Part shown: piece after piece, positions 17,336-26,411 of the stretch
Numbering within the stretch: position 1 is the first letter of the stretch
Layout: each line of letters starts with the position of its first letter
Source: Catalinimonas alkaloidigena
GTDB taxonomy: Bacteria > Bacteroidota > Bacteroidia > Cytophagales > Flexibacteraceae
NCBI RefSeq assembly: GCF_900100765.1
Contig: NZ_FNFO01000001.1
Span: 682,001-746,000 of the forward strand
Reading direction: 5' to 3'
DNA length: 64,000 bases
Made by a program: the position numbers and the translations under genes
The notes under the pieces: generated by a model
Told to the model about the DNA's origin: nothing
Databases searched by the model: none
Seen by the model: the letters and a program-made list of their open reading frames with translations, nothing else

Positions 17336-19732
17336 CTAGTGCAGGGTCACCAGCGTTACGCCCGAGCCGCCCCGGTCTGCGTGTTCGTCCTGCATGGACG
17401 CTACTTGTGGGTACGTACGCAGGTGGTTGCGGATCAGCTCCCGCAAAATGCCGTCGCCTTTGCCGTGCACGATGCGCAGTTCGGTAGCGCCCACCAGCAG
17501 GGCATCGTCCAATCGCTCCACCACTTCGTTCAGTGCTTCTTCGCTGCGTTTGCCGCGCACGTCCAGGTTAAACGAAAAGTTCTGCATCTTTTCGTTCATG
17601 TCGATGCCCCGTGAGCGGGGTTTTTCCGGTTCGGGGATCTGGTCGCGGAAGGCCCGGCGACTGATCTTCTGAAGGCGGTTCAGCTTCACGTTCGATTTCA
17701 GGGAACCGATGAGCACCTCCGCTTCCTTGTTACGGATCGAAACCACTTCGGCCACCGCACCGCTGTCTTTGATGCGCACGTAGCTCCCCACTTCGATAGG
17801 CCCTTTTTCCGGTTGTACCGTTTCGGCCGGGGCCGGGGTCACTTCTTCGGGTTTCATCTCCTCGCGAAACTCGTCCAGTTCCTGCCGTACCTGTCGGGTT
17901 GCTTCTTTCTCCGCCTGATTTTCGCGGATGGACCGGATGGTACGTTCGATCCGCTGGTTCGCTTCCTCCACCAGGCGACGCGCTTCGGCCTTGGCCTGGT
18001 TCATCGTCGTTTTCCGCTGGCGGTCCAGCATATCGCGCAGGTCGGAGTAATCTTTCAGCGATTTGCTCGCCTGCCGTTCGCGCGTCAGCAAGTCGGTGTT
18101 GCGTTTCTGGTATACCTCTTTCTCGATTTCCAGCTCGCGCAGCATCTTGTCGTAATTGATGCGGTCGGACCCCACTTTAGTTTCGGCATTCTCCAGCACC
18201 CGTTTCGGCAGTCCGATTTTGGCGGCCACTTCCAGGGCGAACGAGCTACCCGGCTTGCCGATCGAAAGCTGGTAGAGCGGCTCCAGGTTTTCGACGTCGA
18301 AGCGCATGGCCCCGTTGACTACGCCCGGATGGCGCTCGGCAAACCCCTTCAGGTTGGCGTAGTGCGTGGTGATGACACCCAGGCTGCGCATGTTGGTGAA
18401 CTCTTCGAGCATGGCTTCGGCGATGGCTCCGCCGAGTTGCGGTTCGGTACCGGCCCCAAACTCATCGACCAGAATCAGCGACTTTTTATCAGCGAAGTTC
18501 AGGAAGTTCCGCATGTTCTGCAGGTGCGAACTGTACGTACTCAGGTCGTTTTCCAGCGACTGCTCGTCGCCGATGTCGATGAACAGGCTCTGGAAAATGC
18601 CCACCTTCGACGACTCTTTCATCGGGACCAGCAAGCCGCACTGCAGCATGTACTGCACCAACCCGACTGTTTTCAGGCACACCGATTTTCCCCCGGCGTT
18701 GGGCCCTGAAATGATCAGGAGGCGCTGCTGAGGGTCGAGGTGGAGTGACAGCGGCACCACCGTACGGCCCTGTTCGCGGAACGAGAGGAACAGCAACGGG
18801 TGCCGGGCCTCTTGCCAGTCGATCAGGCAGGAGGATTCCAGCGGCGGTCGGATCGCCTCCAGGCGAAGGGCCAGCCGGGCCTTGGCGCGGATAAAGTCGA
18901 TCAGCCCCAGGTACGTCACCGCCTCGCGCAGCGACGGTACAAACGGTCGCACGAAATCGGTCAACTGTTTCAGAATGAAGTAGATCTCGCGTCGCTCTTC
19001 CAGCTCCAGTTCACGGATGCGGTTGTTGGCTTCGAACACCTCGGCCGGCTCGATGAAAACGGTCTGCCCCGTGGCTGACTCGTCGTGAATAAAGCCCTTC
19101 AGCCGCCGTTTGTGTTCGGCCAGTACCGGAATGACCAGCCGCCCGTTGCGGATGGTCAGCTCCATGTCGGCCGGCGTGTAGCCCTGTTCTTTAGCGCCTT
19201 TCATCACGCGGTCGAGTCGCTTGCGCAGGTTGGACCGCTCGGAAATCAGGTTCCGGCGGATGCTCTGCAACTCGCTCGACGCCGTATCGCGCACCTGTCC
19301 CCGGTCGTCGATTGCGAAGTCGATGCGTTCAGGCAACTGCTTGTCGATCTGGACATCAGCGCCCAGTTCGGTCAGGGTTGGGTAAACACCGGCCTCGGCT
19401 TGCTTAAAGAAACGCTTGCAGTCGACTACGGTCCGAACCGACGACTTCAGGTGGAAGAACTGCTCTTCGTCGAGCACCGAGTTTTCAATTTCTGCGTGGC
19501 GTAACAGGGGCGAAACGTCCACAAAATGCCCCACCGGAAACTCTTCGCCTCGTTCCAGAATCTGCCGAAATTCGTCGGTCTGGTTCAGCAGTTTCTCCAG
19601 GGTGGGAAGATGATCGGTAAACCGCATGCGGTCCACATACGCCAGCCCGAGTGGCCCGGCACACGCTTCGCGCAACATGGTGCGGATCTGATCAAAACCG
19701 ATCTTCTGTTCAAAATTCTTAGGGTATATCAT
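17336..19732 (-). CDS. mutS2: Endonuclease MutS2
   Basis: A 798-residue MutS2 of normal length. N-terminal core/lever region to about 300 without the mismatch-recognition domain of MutS1; the ATPase has Walker A GPNAGGKSVCLK near 342 and Walker B LILVDEFGAGTEP near 416; a coiled coil at about 510-620; a KOW-like linker (about 645-695); and a C-terminal Smr nuclease domain (about 715-798) with LDVRGKR and HGKGDGILR. Family role: suppression of homologous recombination, and in some bacteria rescue of collided ribosomes. Start ATG at 19732. It stands alone, 177 bases from the next gene upstream. Confidence 0.96.
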   Translation of the reverse strand: MIYPKNFEQKIGFDQIRTMLREACAGPLGLAYVDRMRFTDHLPTLEKLLNQTDEFRQILERGEEFPVGHFVDVSPLLRHAEIENSVLDEEQFFHLKSSVRTVVDCKRFFKQAEAGVYPTLTELGADVQIDKQLPERIDFAIDDRGQVRDTASSELQSIRRNLISERSNLRKRLDRVMKGAKEQGYTPADMELTIRNGRLVIPVLAEHKRRLKGFIHDESATGQTVFIEPAEVFEANNRIRELELEERREIYFILKQLTDFVRPFVPSLREAVTYLGLIDFIRAKARLALRLEAIRPPLESSCLIDWQEARHPLLFLSFREQGRTVVPLSLHLDPQQRLLIISGPNAGGKSVCLKTVGLVQYMLQCGLLVPMKESSKVGIFQSLFIDIGDEQSLENDLSTYSSHLQNMRNFLNFADKKSLILVDEFGAGTEPQLGGAIAEAMLEEFTNMRSLGVITTHYANLKGFAERHPGVVNGAMRFDVENLEPLYQLSIGKPGSSFALEVAAKIGLPKRVLENAETKVGSDRINYDKMLRELEIEKEVYQKRNTDLLTRERQASKSLKDYSDLRDMLDRQRKTTMNQAKAEARRLVEEANQRIERTIRSIRENQAEKEATRQVRQELDEFREEMKPEEVTPAPAETVQPEKGPIEVGSYVRIKDSGAVAEVVSIRNKEAEVLIGSLKSNVKLNRLQKISRRAFRDQIPEPEKPRSRGIDMNEKMQNFSFNLDVRGKRSEEALNEVVERLDDALLVGATELRIVHGKGDGILRELIRNHLRTYPQVASMQDEHADRGGSGVTLVTLH

Positions 19733-19909
19733 GCAGTCGGCAGGTTGCTCCGATAGTTTTGGTCAATAGTGGAGCAAAGGTACGATACCCATCGCTCTTC
19801 CGGCATCGGCAGCAACGCGAGAAAGTGTTTATCCGGAAAACCGAAAGCATAATCGGGGAGGCCGGGGCAAAAGTTCCCGAACCAGGGCCGGCGGCACGCC
19901 CCCGCGACC

Positions 19910-20518
19910 CTATCGCGTTTCCGGTTCCTGAAAGCGGTTGACCATGCCGCCACTTTTGTAGAGTTCTTTGACGGCTGCGCGGGTGGCGTCGTCCAGAATG
20001 CCCGTTAGGCGGTAAATCTCGTCGGCAAACTCCACCATGCCCGCCCCGTTGGCGGTGATCAGGTGCGCCGTGCCCACCGCGGGGGCGACGCGGTAGAAGG
20101 CTTCGCCCTGGTAGTCGAGGCAGTGTTGTTTCAGGTACGCTGGTCCGCCGTTGCTGGTGTGGGGGGTGTCGTTGAGCAGCCCCGCGTTGCCCATCAGAAT
20201 GGTAGCGCCGCAAATGGCCGCGATGGGAATCCGGCGGGCGGCAGCCTCCTGCACGAACGGAATCAGGTCCTGACCTTCGCCCTGTTCCCACAACTGGCTG
20301 CCCGGAAACAGCAGCAGATCGACGGCAGACAGGTCCAGTTCGGCCAGAGCCAGATCGGGCTTTACTTCCAGCCCACCCATCGAGATGACCGACGCGCCGT
20401 TGCGCGAAAACGACACGATGCGAAAATTACCGTGATTGCGCAGGCCGTTCAGGGCATGAGCGGGTTCCCAATCGGCATATTCGTCCAGAAGGTAAAGGGC
20501 ACAGGTGCGTGGTAACAT
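19910..20518 (-). CDS. DJ-1/PfpI family protein (class I glutamine amidotransferase-like)
   Basis: A 202-residue protein with the DJ-1/PfpI fold. The nucleophile is Cys103 in the elbow AAICGATILMG, and Glu18 (in DWEPA) is the acidic residue that tunes the Cys in this superfamily. FPGSQLWEQG (71-80) is the glycine-rich turn. No signal peptide. Members include deglycases, chaperones, peptidases and isonitrile hydratase-like enzymes; the sequence does not decide which. It lies 60 bases downstream of the Rid-family gene on the same strand, so the two may form a small operon dealing with reactive metabolites. Confidence 0.85.
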   Translation of the reverse strand: MLPRTCALYLLDEYADWEPAHALNGLRNHGNFRIVSFSRNGASVISMGGLEVKPDLALAELDLSAVDLLLFPGSQLWEQGEGQDLIPFVQEAAARRIPIAAICGATILMGNAGLLNDTPHTSNGGPAYLKQHCLDYQGEAFYRVAPAVGTAHLITANGAGMVEFADEIYRLTGILDDATRAAVKELYKSGGMVNRFQEPETR

Positions 20519-20578
20519 AGTCGGTGGATGTGGAGTGAAGTAACTAATCTACGTAAAAAGGCAGCACGAACGAAGGCG

Positions 20579-20980
20579 CTAGCGCGGCACAACGGCCACG
20601 GCATCCATTTCCATCAACACATCGGGATGCGCCAGCCCCGCCACAAATAGGACGGTGACCGTCGGCGGTTCGGGGCGCTGTCCCCATTCGGATTGAAATG
20701 CCTCGAAGGCGTGGTAGAGGGGCTGTCCCTGCACGATGTACACGTTGCATTTCACCAAGTGGTCGAGCGTGGCCCCGGCGGCCGTCAGGGCCGTCTGCAC
20801 GTTCCGCAGGATCAGGCGCGCCTGGGTCTTCAAATCGCCTTTGCCCCGTGTGGGGTGGTCGGGCATTCCGGCGTTTTGCCCGCCGACAAAAATCGTTCTG
20901 GCGGGGCTTTCAACTACCATGACGTTCGTAAACGCGGGGGGGCGGTACAGCGCTTCGGGGGTGAGGGAGTGGCGATCCAT
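20579..20980 (-). CDS. Rid family protein (YjgF/YER057c/UK114-like), non-canonical active site
   Basis: A 133-residue Rid-fold protein from ATG at 20980; the longer frame from 21061 adds a poorly conserved 27-residue stretch. Family features: VGGQNAG (32-38), LKTQARLILRNVQTALTAAG (50-69) and the final LMEMDAVAV (122-130). In canonical RidA an Arg in the RPARST motif binds the substrate carboxylate; the matching segment here is RPEPPTVTV (102-110), with no Arg at that place. It is therefore probably a Rid2-7 subfamily member and not the 2-aminoacrylate imine deaminase. Neighbour of the DJ-1/PfpI gene. Confidence 0.88.
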   Translation of the reverse strand: MDRHSLTPEALYRPPAFTNVMVVESPARTIFVGGQNAGMPDHPTRGKGDLKTQARLILRNVQTALTAAGATLDHLVKCNVYIVQGQPLYHAFEAFQSEWGQRPEPPTVTVLFVAGLAHPDVLMEMDAVAVVPR

Positions 20981-21122
20981 AGCAAAACGTTGGGGAAAGG
21001 GAGATGTGAGCGACGCGGCATCGGCAGGACCTACACCGCCCATCGCAGAAGTTGCAGCCAAGCTACCACCCGGGCGTGACAGCCCTATGTCAGGAGGCCA
21101 TCAGCCTTTTCCGAAAAAAAGA

Positions 21123-21158
21123 AAAAGCCGGCCCTTCGCACCTGAAAAGCCAGCTTTT
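21123..21158 (-). terminator. Rho-independent terminator of the SpoIIAA-like gene
   Basis: On the minus strand AAAAGCTGGC (21149-21158) pairs, with one G-T wobble, with GCCGGCTTTT (21123-21132), followed by a T-rich run. It lies 20-55 bases past the stop of the gene at 21178. Confidence 0.65.
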
Positions 21159-21177
21159 ATACCAAGGACGAGGGGCG

Positions 21178-21588
21178 TTAGGCTACTTCGTTCATCCAGG
21201 CCTCGGCCTCCTCCAGGCTTTTGAAAATCTGCAACGTATAGTGGTCGTTCTTTTTGATCAGGTCCTGCAAGGCAAACTGACTGAACACGTCGGGTGGGTA
21301 GATGTAGGCTACGTAGCGCAACCCCGCCTCAATGGCCTGTGGCATCCAGTGCTGGGCAATCCAGGCATTGGAGCCGGTCCAGGTGCCTTTGATGCCGCGC
21401 ATGTCCGAAATGATCTTGCGGGACTTCTTCAGTTTGAGTAGTTCAAGCGATTTGTTGAGGCTGAGCTTGATTTTCTCGTCACTGGGGTAGCCGTGGCGAC
21501 TGGTGACGATGCACTGGTGCGCCTCGTCGTACTGAATGGTAACGAAATCGTCGGCGTAAAACCGTGTGAGCGTAGAAACTGCGGACAT
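21178..21588 (-). CDS. SpoIIAA/STAS-like conserved protein
   Basis: A 136-residue protein with alternating strands and helices of the SpoIIAA-like type found widely in Bacteroidota: strand FVTIQYDEAHQCIVTSRHGYP, a helix with LNKSLELLKLKK, then KIISDMRGIKGTW, and a C-terminal helix SLEEAEAWMNEV. No catalytic motif is visible. Proteins of this kind are annotated only as STAS-like or hypothetical. Upstream of it, on the same strand, is the uxuA terminator region, so it is probably a single-gene unit with its own terminator. The conserved DMRG could be where a STAS Ser would lie, but no Ser/Thr phospho-site is evident. Confidence 0.7.
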   Translation of the reverse strand: MSAVSTLTRFYADDFVTIQYDEAHQCIVTSRHGYPSDEKIKLSLNKSLELLKLKKSRKIISDMRGIKGTWTGSNAWIAQHWMPQAIEAGLRYVAYIYPPDVFSQFALQDLIKKNDHYTLQIFKSLEEAEAWMNEVA

Positions 21589-21833
21589 ACATGCACGAGT
21601 AGAAAGTGAAACATGCGATTAACAGAATGAAGTTACGACCCATCGGCCTACGATCGACCGTCGTTCGTGCTCAAGGGATGGCGGGGTTGTAAGGTTCGAA
21701 ACGTGGAAAGGTTTGACCTCCTGCTGCTTGCCGACGAACGGCGGAGAATCTTGCGGCTAAGCTCGCTTAACGGAAGCCGAGCCGTGGCTAAAAAAGCAAG
21801 GGGATGGGGGAGCTGAGAAAAAGGCAAAAAAAA

Positions 21834-21862
21834 GCCGTAGAAAGCGCGGGTCCTTCTACGGC
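21834..21862 (-). terminator. Rho-independent terminator after uxuA
   Basis: On the minus strand GCCGTAGAA (21854-21862) and TTCTACGGC (21834-21842) form a perfect 9-bp stem with an 11-base loop, followed by eight T residues. It starts 24 bases past the uxuA stop. Confidence 0.85.
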
Positions 21863-21885
21863 GTGTAAGGTTCAAGTGGCTTTCT

Positions 21886-23052
21886 TTACCAGCCTTCGGA
21901 GCGGCAGATGCCCAGTTCCAGGCCGCGCAGTTCGGACAGGCCGCGCATCCGCCCGATGCACGAGTAGCCGGGGTTAGTCACTTTGTTCAGGTCGTCCATC
22001 ATCTGGTGGCCGTGGTCGGGCCGGAACGGAATGGCGGTTTCCACCTCTTGCTGGATCTTCAGGATTTCGTACATCACGGCGTACATGTCGACGTTGCCGC
22101 CCAGGTGATCGTCTTCGTAGAAGTTGCCGTGCTCGTCGCGCCGGACGTTCCGCAGGTGGACGAAGTGCATCCGCGAGCCGATGCTGCGGGCAATGGCGGG
22201 CAGGTCGTTGTGCGCGCCCGCGCCCAGCGAACCGGTGCAAAAACAGATGCCGTTGCTGGCGTTGGGCACCGATTGCAGAATAAAGTCGAAATCTTCGGCG
22301 CGGCTCACGATGCGCGGCAGCCCCAGAATGTCGAACGGCGGATCGTCCGGGTGAATGGCCAGCTTGATGCCCACTTCGTCGGCCACGGGCGAAATCTCCT
22401 GCAGGAAGTATTTCAGGTTCTCGCGCAGCGCAGCGCGGTCAATGTCCTTGTACCACGACAGTTTCTCGCGCATCTGTTCCACCGTCTGGCGCTTCTCGCC
22501 GGGAATCCCCGCCATCACTACGCCGACCAGCGCGTCGAGTTGTTCCTGGTTGTACTGCTGGTGTCGCTTCTCGGCTTCCTGCCGCACCGCCTCGGGATAC
22601 GACGCGGCCGCGCCCTCGCGTTGCAGGATGTAGATGTCGAACACCGCCAGGTCGAACCAGTTGAAGTACAGCGCCTTGGAACCGTCGGCCATCGTCAGAT
22701 CCAGTTGCGTCCGCGTCCAGTCGTTCACCGGCATAAAGTTGTACGTCACGATCGGAATACCGCATTGGGCCAGGTTGCGCAGCGTCTGCTTGTAGAGGTC
22801 GATGTAGCGTTGGTAGTCGCCGGTGCGCGTCTTGATCGACTCGTGGACCGTCACGCTTTCCACCACGTCCCAGGTCAGGCCCGCCGCCTCGACTTCGGCT
22901 TTCCGTTTCAGAATTTCGTCGACCGGCCACACGTCGCCGTGCGGAATGTGATGAAGCGCCGTCACGACGCCCTGCGCCCCCGCCTGCCGGACGTCTTGCA
23001 GACTGACGGGATCGTTCGGGCCATACCAGCGCCAGGTTTGTTTTAATCGCAT
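21886..23052 (-). CDS. uxuA: Mannonate dehydratase
   Basis: A 388-residue TIM-barrel enzyme of normal UxuA length (about 390). Recognisable segments are the N-terminal WRWYGPNDPVSLQDVRQAG, ALHHIPHG, CGIPIVTYNFMPV, the metal-site LAIHPDDPP (about 232-240), GICFCTGSLGAG, FVHLRN and PFRPDHGHQMMDD (about 340-352). It converts D-mannonate to 2-keto-3-deoxy-D-gluconate in glucuronate breakdown (EC 4.2.1.8). Same strand as the SDR at 25299-26123 and the ExuT-like transporter at 27256-28551, which could supply and reduce the preceding intermediate. No UxaC isomerase or KDG kinase gene is in the window. Confidence 0.95.
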   Translation of the reverse strand: MRLKQTWRWYGPNDPVSLQDVRQAGAQGVVTALHHIPHGDVWPVDEILKRKAEVEAAGLTWDVVESVTVHESIKTRTGDYQRYIDLYKQTLRNLAQCGIPIVTYNFMPVNDWTRTQLDLTMADGSKALYFNWFDLAVFDIYILQREGAAASYPEAVRQEAEKRHQQYNQEQLDALVGVVMAGIPGEKRQTVEQMREKLSWYKDIDRAALRENLKYFLQEISPVADEVGIKLAIHPDDPPFDILGLPRIVSRAEDFDFILQSVPNASNGICFCTGSLGAGAHNDLPAIARSIGSRMHFVHLRNVRRDEHGNFYEDDHLGGNVDMYAVMYEILKIQQEVETAIPFRPDHGHQMMDDLNKVTNPGYSCIGRMRGLSELRGLELGICRSEGW

Positions 23053-23243
23053 ATCAATGGAGTGATGAGTTTTGAGTTCAAAGTTTAGAGTAGGCTAAGC
23101 AATCATAGCGTTGCATTTAGAGGTTGAGCGTTTTGTTTTGATCCAGTTAAGGTGCGTTGGCCTGAAGAAACAGCGAGGTGTGCGCGGGGTTGTGGGTAGA
23201 AGCATTGTTTCTTCCGCCAGGCGGCCCTGTTGATTTTTCTTTG

Positions 23244-23275
23244 TTACTTTCTTTGCATCAAGGCAAAGAAAGTAA
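23244..23275. repeat. REP-like palindrome
   Basis: TTACTTTCTTTGC (23244-23256) and its exact reverse complement (23263-23275) flank a 6-base loop. This 13-bp perfect stem is of the kind I know as a dispersed palindromic element in Cytophagales genomes. Flanking bases (a T-rich left side, and the G/C-rich stretch with a purine-rich reverse strand) also look like such elements. Only one copy is in this window. Confidence 0.6.
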
Positions 23276-23401
23276 AAGCGCATGGCTAGGGGTTAATTAC
23301 TTTCAAGGGTAGAAAGAATTTTGACTTAAGTTGATAACAAATATCAAACTTTATCTGACTACTAAAAGTCTAAGCTAAATTCGAAGCATGACTTTGTAAC
23401 T

Positions 23402-24208
23402 TTAATGAGACGCACCCTGCTGCGCTTTGATGTATTTCGCTACCTCCACCATCGGCGCAACCCAAAGGTCGTTCTCCCGCTTCTTGAGGTACACCAGGAG
23501 CTTCCGATGCTCCTCCCGCGACACATTGAGGGAGTGTTCGCCGCCCACGCCGTGGAAGAGAAACACCACCAGCGAGCCCACCTTTTCCGCCGCTTCGATC
23601 TGCGCGATCATCTGCGCGGCCGTCGTCTGGTGCTGCGAAAAAGCGGTGACGTCGGTCAGGTCAATGGCGTTGAGTGACGGATAGCCGGAGGTCACGCCAC
23701 GGGCAGCCACAAAATCATCCTTCAGGGAATCGTAGAAGCGCGTCTCGCCGATGGTCAGGTCGCCGCAGGGGTAAGCAAACGTCCGTTCTTCCTTCCCGTC
23801 GAGCGCCTTGAGCAACGTGTTGGCGATCCTGATTTCGTTGACCGCCCGCGCCACCGAATAGCGGGAGAGGTCCGTTTCCGGCGTCACGAAGCCGCGTCCG
23901 GGTAGTGTCCCGTCGCACGGATGGTTCAAGGAATGATTGCCCAGTTCGTGTCCCTCGTTGGCGGCCGCGCGCCAGTCGTCCATCCGGTCGGCGACCACCG
24001 GCGAGGCGGCAATGAGGTAAAATGTCCCTTTGAACCGAAACGAATCGAGCGCCGGAATCACCTGATCCAGGTGAATGTTCAGTGCATCGTCGTACGTCAG
24101 CACCACTGCACATTTTTTTCCGTTCCAGGGCCGGGACGTGGATTGTGCGTAACCTAAGCTAGAACCTAATAAGGTTATGTATAGGAGTATGATTTTTGGG
24201 AGGTTCAT
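23402..24208 (-). CDS. Secreted polysaccharide deacetylase (NodB/CE4-like)
   Basis: A 268-residue protein with a Sec signal peptide (about 1-21, ending GYAQ). NodB motifs: motif 1 TYDDA (38-42) with Asp40/Asp41, motif 2 HSLNHPC (92-98) with two metal-binding His, motif 3 FAYPCGD (144-150) and a late LVVFLFHGVGG (His near 226). This supports a metal-dependent N- or O-deacetylase acting in the periplasm or outside. It lies between uxuA and the AT-rich orphan gene. It may belong with carbohydrate breakdown, but the substrate (chitin-like, peptidoglycan or xylan-like) is not shown by the sequence. Confidence 0.88.
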   Translation of the reverse strand: MNLPKIILLYITLLGSSLGYAQSTSRPWNGKKCAVVLTYDDALNIHLDQVIPALDSFRFKGTFYLIAASPVVADRMDDWRAAANEGHELGNHSLNHPCDGTLPGRGFVTPETDLSRYSVARAVNEIRIANTLLKALDGKEERTFAYPCGDLTIGETRFYDSLKDDFVAARGVTSGYPSLNAIDLTDVTAFSQHQTTAAQMIAQIEAAEKVGSLVVFLFHGVGGEHSLNVSREEHRKLLVYLKKRENDLWVAPMVEVAKYIKAQQGASH

Positions 24209-24453
24209 AGAGTAAAAGAATTTTTGTGCCTTCAGGCATCGTAGTTAAAAAAGCACGTATAGGAATGTACTTCCATTTGTCGCTTCATCCGATCAACATG
24301 AGTCTTCTTTTTGAAGTCAACCCCCCGTTGTCGGCAATCTGAAGAATCGATCAGGTTTTTGAAATGATGAAACAGGCAATTCCTCCATCATCCAATAGGC
24401 CTAGTTCGAGTCCATTGTTTCAGATCCAAAGGCATTTGTCACATTAAGATATC

Positions 24454-25239
24454 TTAATCGCGGTAATACTTGAGAGGTATATCACCATCAAAAACCTCTT
24501 CCCATCTTATTACAACTGTATCACCGGGGTTGTAATGATTTTTTATTAAAGAGTCTGTAAGTGGATCTTCTTCTTTCAAAATTATTTTTTCATCAAAGCC
24601 GAATAGATTTTTGACAGGTAATTCATACTCTCCTAAAGCGAGGCGTTCGAGATCTCCAACTATTATAAATTCGTTTATGCCTTTGTTTTGTGATTCATAA
24701 GTTATCTGTCTAAATGACTTAACGGCGTCAAAATAAGTCGAGTCAAAATCAACCTCAATGGTGTCATAGTCTATTTCTTCCAACTTTAAGTTCTCATAAG
24801 TATGAGGTATTGTATCTTTTCTAGACAGTGAAAGAGCCCTTTGATTTGAAAAAATTACTTTTCTTTCCTCTACAAAACTTTTCTTTATTTCATATAACTG
24901 GTCCTTTTCATAAGTGTAATAGTCGCTGACGGAATCATTTTTGAAAATAAACTCGTCATACCTTGTAAAATACTCAGGAGAAGAAATATCTCTCACTAGC
25001 TTTTTTAAGGATGAGGTATTGTAATAGTACAATACCTCTCCACCTAAGTCGCCTTTTACATAACTTTTTTTTACAAGGCTGTCCTTTGATACTATTAAAT
25101 CTTCGTTCGTTGGTTTCGGGTTTTCTGGTTTACTTAAAACATCATTCACCTGTACTTGCGATGCCTCTCCATTTTCCTTCGGCTGACAGACGCTCAACAT
25201 GAAAAGTATCAATATCAATACTGAATTCTTTACTGTCAT
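24454..25239 (-). CDS. AT-rich orphan lipoprotein
   Basis: A 261-residue protein with a lipoprotein signal (MTVKNSVLILILFMLSVCQP, lipid Cys18), then a Lys/Glu/Ser/Asn/Tyr-rich, beta-prone sequence. Codons are strongly AT-biased (Lys AAA/AAG, Ile ATA/ATT, Leu TTA/TTG), unlike every neighbouring gene, which are GC-biased. I recognise no family. The gene starts 59 bases past the SDR stop. Codon use and lack of homology by eye suggest recent transfer or a fast-evolving gene. It lies inside the scattered glucuronate cluster, but nothing links its function to sugars. Confidence 0.75.
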   Translation of the reverse strand: MTVKNSVLILILFMLSVCQPKENGEASQVQVNDVLSKPENPKPTNEDLIVSKDSLVKKSYVKGDLGGEVLYYYNTSSLKKLVRDISSPEYFTRYDEFIFKNDSVSDYYTYEKDQLYEIKKSFVEERKVIFSNQRALSLSRKDTIPHTYENLKLEEIDYDTIEVDFDSTYFDAVKSFRQITYESQNKGINEFIIVGDLERLALGEYELPVKNLFGFDEKIILKEEDPLTDSLIKNHYNPGDTVVIRWEEVFDGDIPLKYYRD

Positions 25240-25298
25240 CTTTAGCTACAAAGTGTAAACAGAGTTTAGCTGCCTTACAACAGTTACTTCATCCACTG

Positions 25299-26123
25299 CT
25301 ACACGCCCGAAAAGACGCTGAAGCCGCCGTCGACGCTGACGATTTCGCCGCTGACGAAGGCGGACGCATCGCTGAGGAGCCAGACGAGCGCGCCGATCAG
25401 TTCGTCCGGTTTGCCGAACCGTTGGTAGGGCGTGTTGCGGATCACCGCCGCGCCGCGTGTCGTGTAGGAGCCGTCCTGGTTGGTGAGGAGGTCGCGGTTC
25501 TGGTGGGTGATGAAAAAGCCGGGTGCAATGGCGTTCATGCGAACTTTGTCGCCGTAGCGTTGCGCCAGTTCCACCGACATCCAGCGTGTGAAATTGTCGA
25601 CCGAGCCTTTCGCCATCGAGTAGCCCAGCACCCGCGTAATGGCCGACTGCGCCGCCATCGACGAGATGTTGACGATGCTGCCGCCCCGTTCGCTCTCGGC
25701 GATCCATTTCCCGAAAATCAGCGTGGGTTGCAGCGTGCCGAACAGGTTGAGTTCAAACGCCTGCCGGAGGGCGGGCAGGTCCATGTCGAACAAGTTCTGG
25801 TCGGGTTGGATGACCGCCCCAGCCAAGTTGCCGCCCGCGCCGTTCACCAGTCCGTCGATGCGGCCGTAGGTCTGGAGCGTCAGGTCGCGCGCTGCGATCA
25901 GGTCGGCCTCGTTCAGCACGTCGGCTTTGGCAAAAATGGCCTGGCCACCCGCCGCGCGGAGTTCTTCCGCCCGCGCTTCGCCTTCTTCCTGGTTCCTTCC
26001 GAGAATCACCACGCTGCCGCCCGCTTCATGGATGCCTCGGATGAAGGCCTCGCCTAATACACCGGTTCCTCCGGTTACGATGATTACTTTTTCCTGGAGA
26101 CTGAACAGATTGGTGTAGGGCAT
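25299..26123 (-). CDS. SDR oxidoreductase, probable D-mannonate oxidoreductase
   Basis: A 274-residue short-chain dehydrogenase. NAD(P)-binding TGGTGVLG (17-24), NGAGG (94-98), catalytic Ser154/Ser155, Tyr168 and Lys172 (YSMAK), and a C-terminal SGEIVSVDGG tail. SDRs of this type lie beside uxuA in many Bacteroidota and reduce D-fructuronate to D-mannonate, the substrate of UxuA. Here uxuA lies about 2.2 kb downstream on the same strand with a deacetylase and an orphan gene between. Cofactor is not decided by sequence; after beta-2 there is GRN, which leans towards NADPH. Role is inferred from family and neighbourhood; the SDR fold is sure. Confidence 0.85.
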   Translation of the reverse strand: MPYTNLFSLQEKVIIVTGGTGVLGEAFIRGIHEAGGSVVILGRNQEEGEARAEELRAAGGQAIFAKADVLNEADLIAARDLTLQTYGRIDGLVNGAGGNLAGAVIQPDQNLFDMDLPALRQAFELNLFGTLQPTLIFGKWIAESERGGSIVNISSMAAQSAITRVLGYSMAKGSVDNFTRWMSVELAQRYGDKVRMNAIAPGFFITHQNRDLLTNQDGSYTTRGAAVIRNTPYQRFGKPDELIGALVWLLSDASAFVSGEIVSVDGGFSVFSGV

Positions 26124-26411
26124 ACAAAAAGGATTAGGTCGAATGAAACAAGCATGTGATTGATGCGGCTAAGTTAGAGAGTATTCCGTGCATTTGGACA
26201 TACTCACTTCGAGGCGCGGGGGCGGACACGGCAAATCGGGGGAAGCGGTGGCGCTTTTCCGGGGGAATCTCGTCGAAGGCGGGGAGGAGAGAAGGCGTTG
26301 CAGTGGAGGGACCGGCCCGAACGGTCGGCCGTTGCCACCGCGCTGGGCTACTAGCGTGAAACGCCCGGCAGGCGGCCTCTCTGCGGGGAGGGATGCAGCG
26401 AAGTCGTTGAA

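Noticed and set aside
23095-23283. 62-codon minus-strand frame
   Set aside because: It overlaps the REP-like palindrome; such frames are common artefacts of these repeats.
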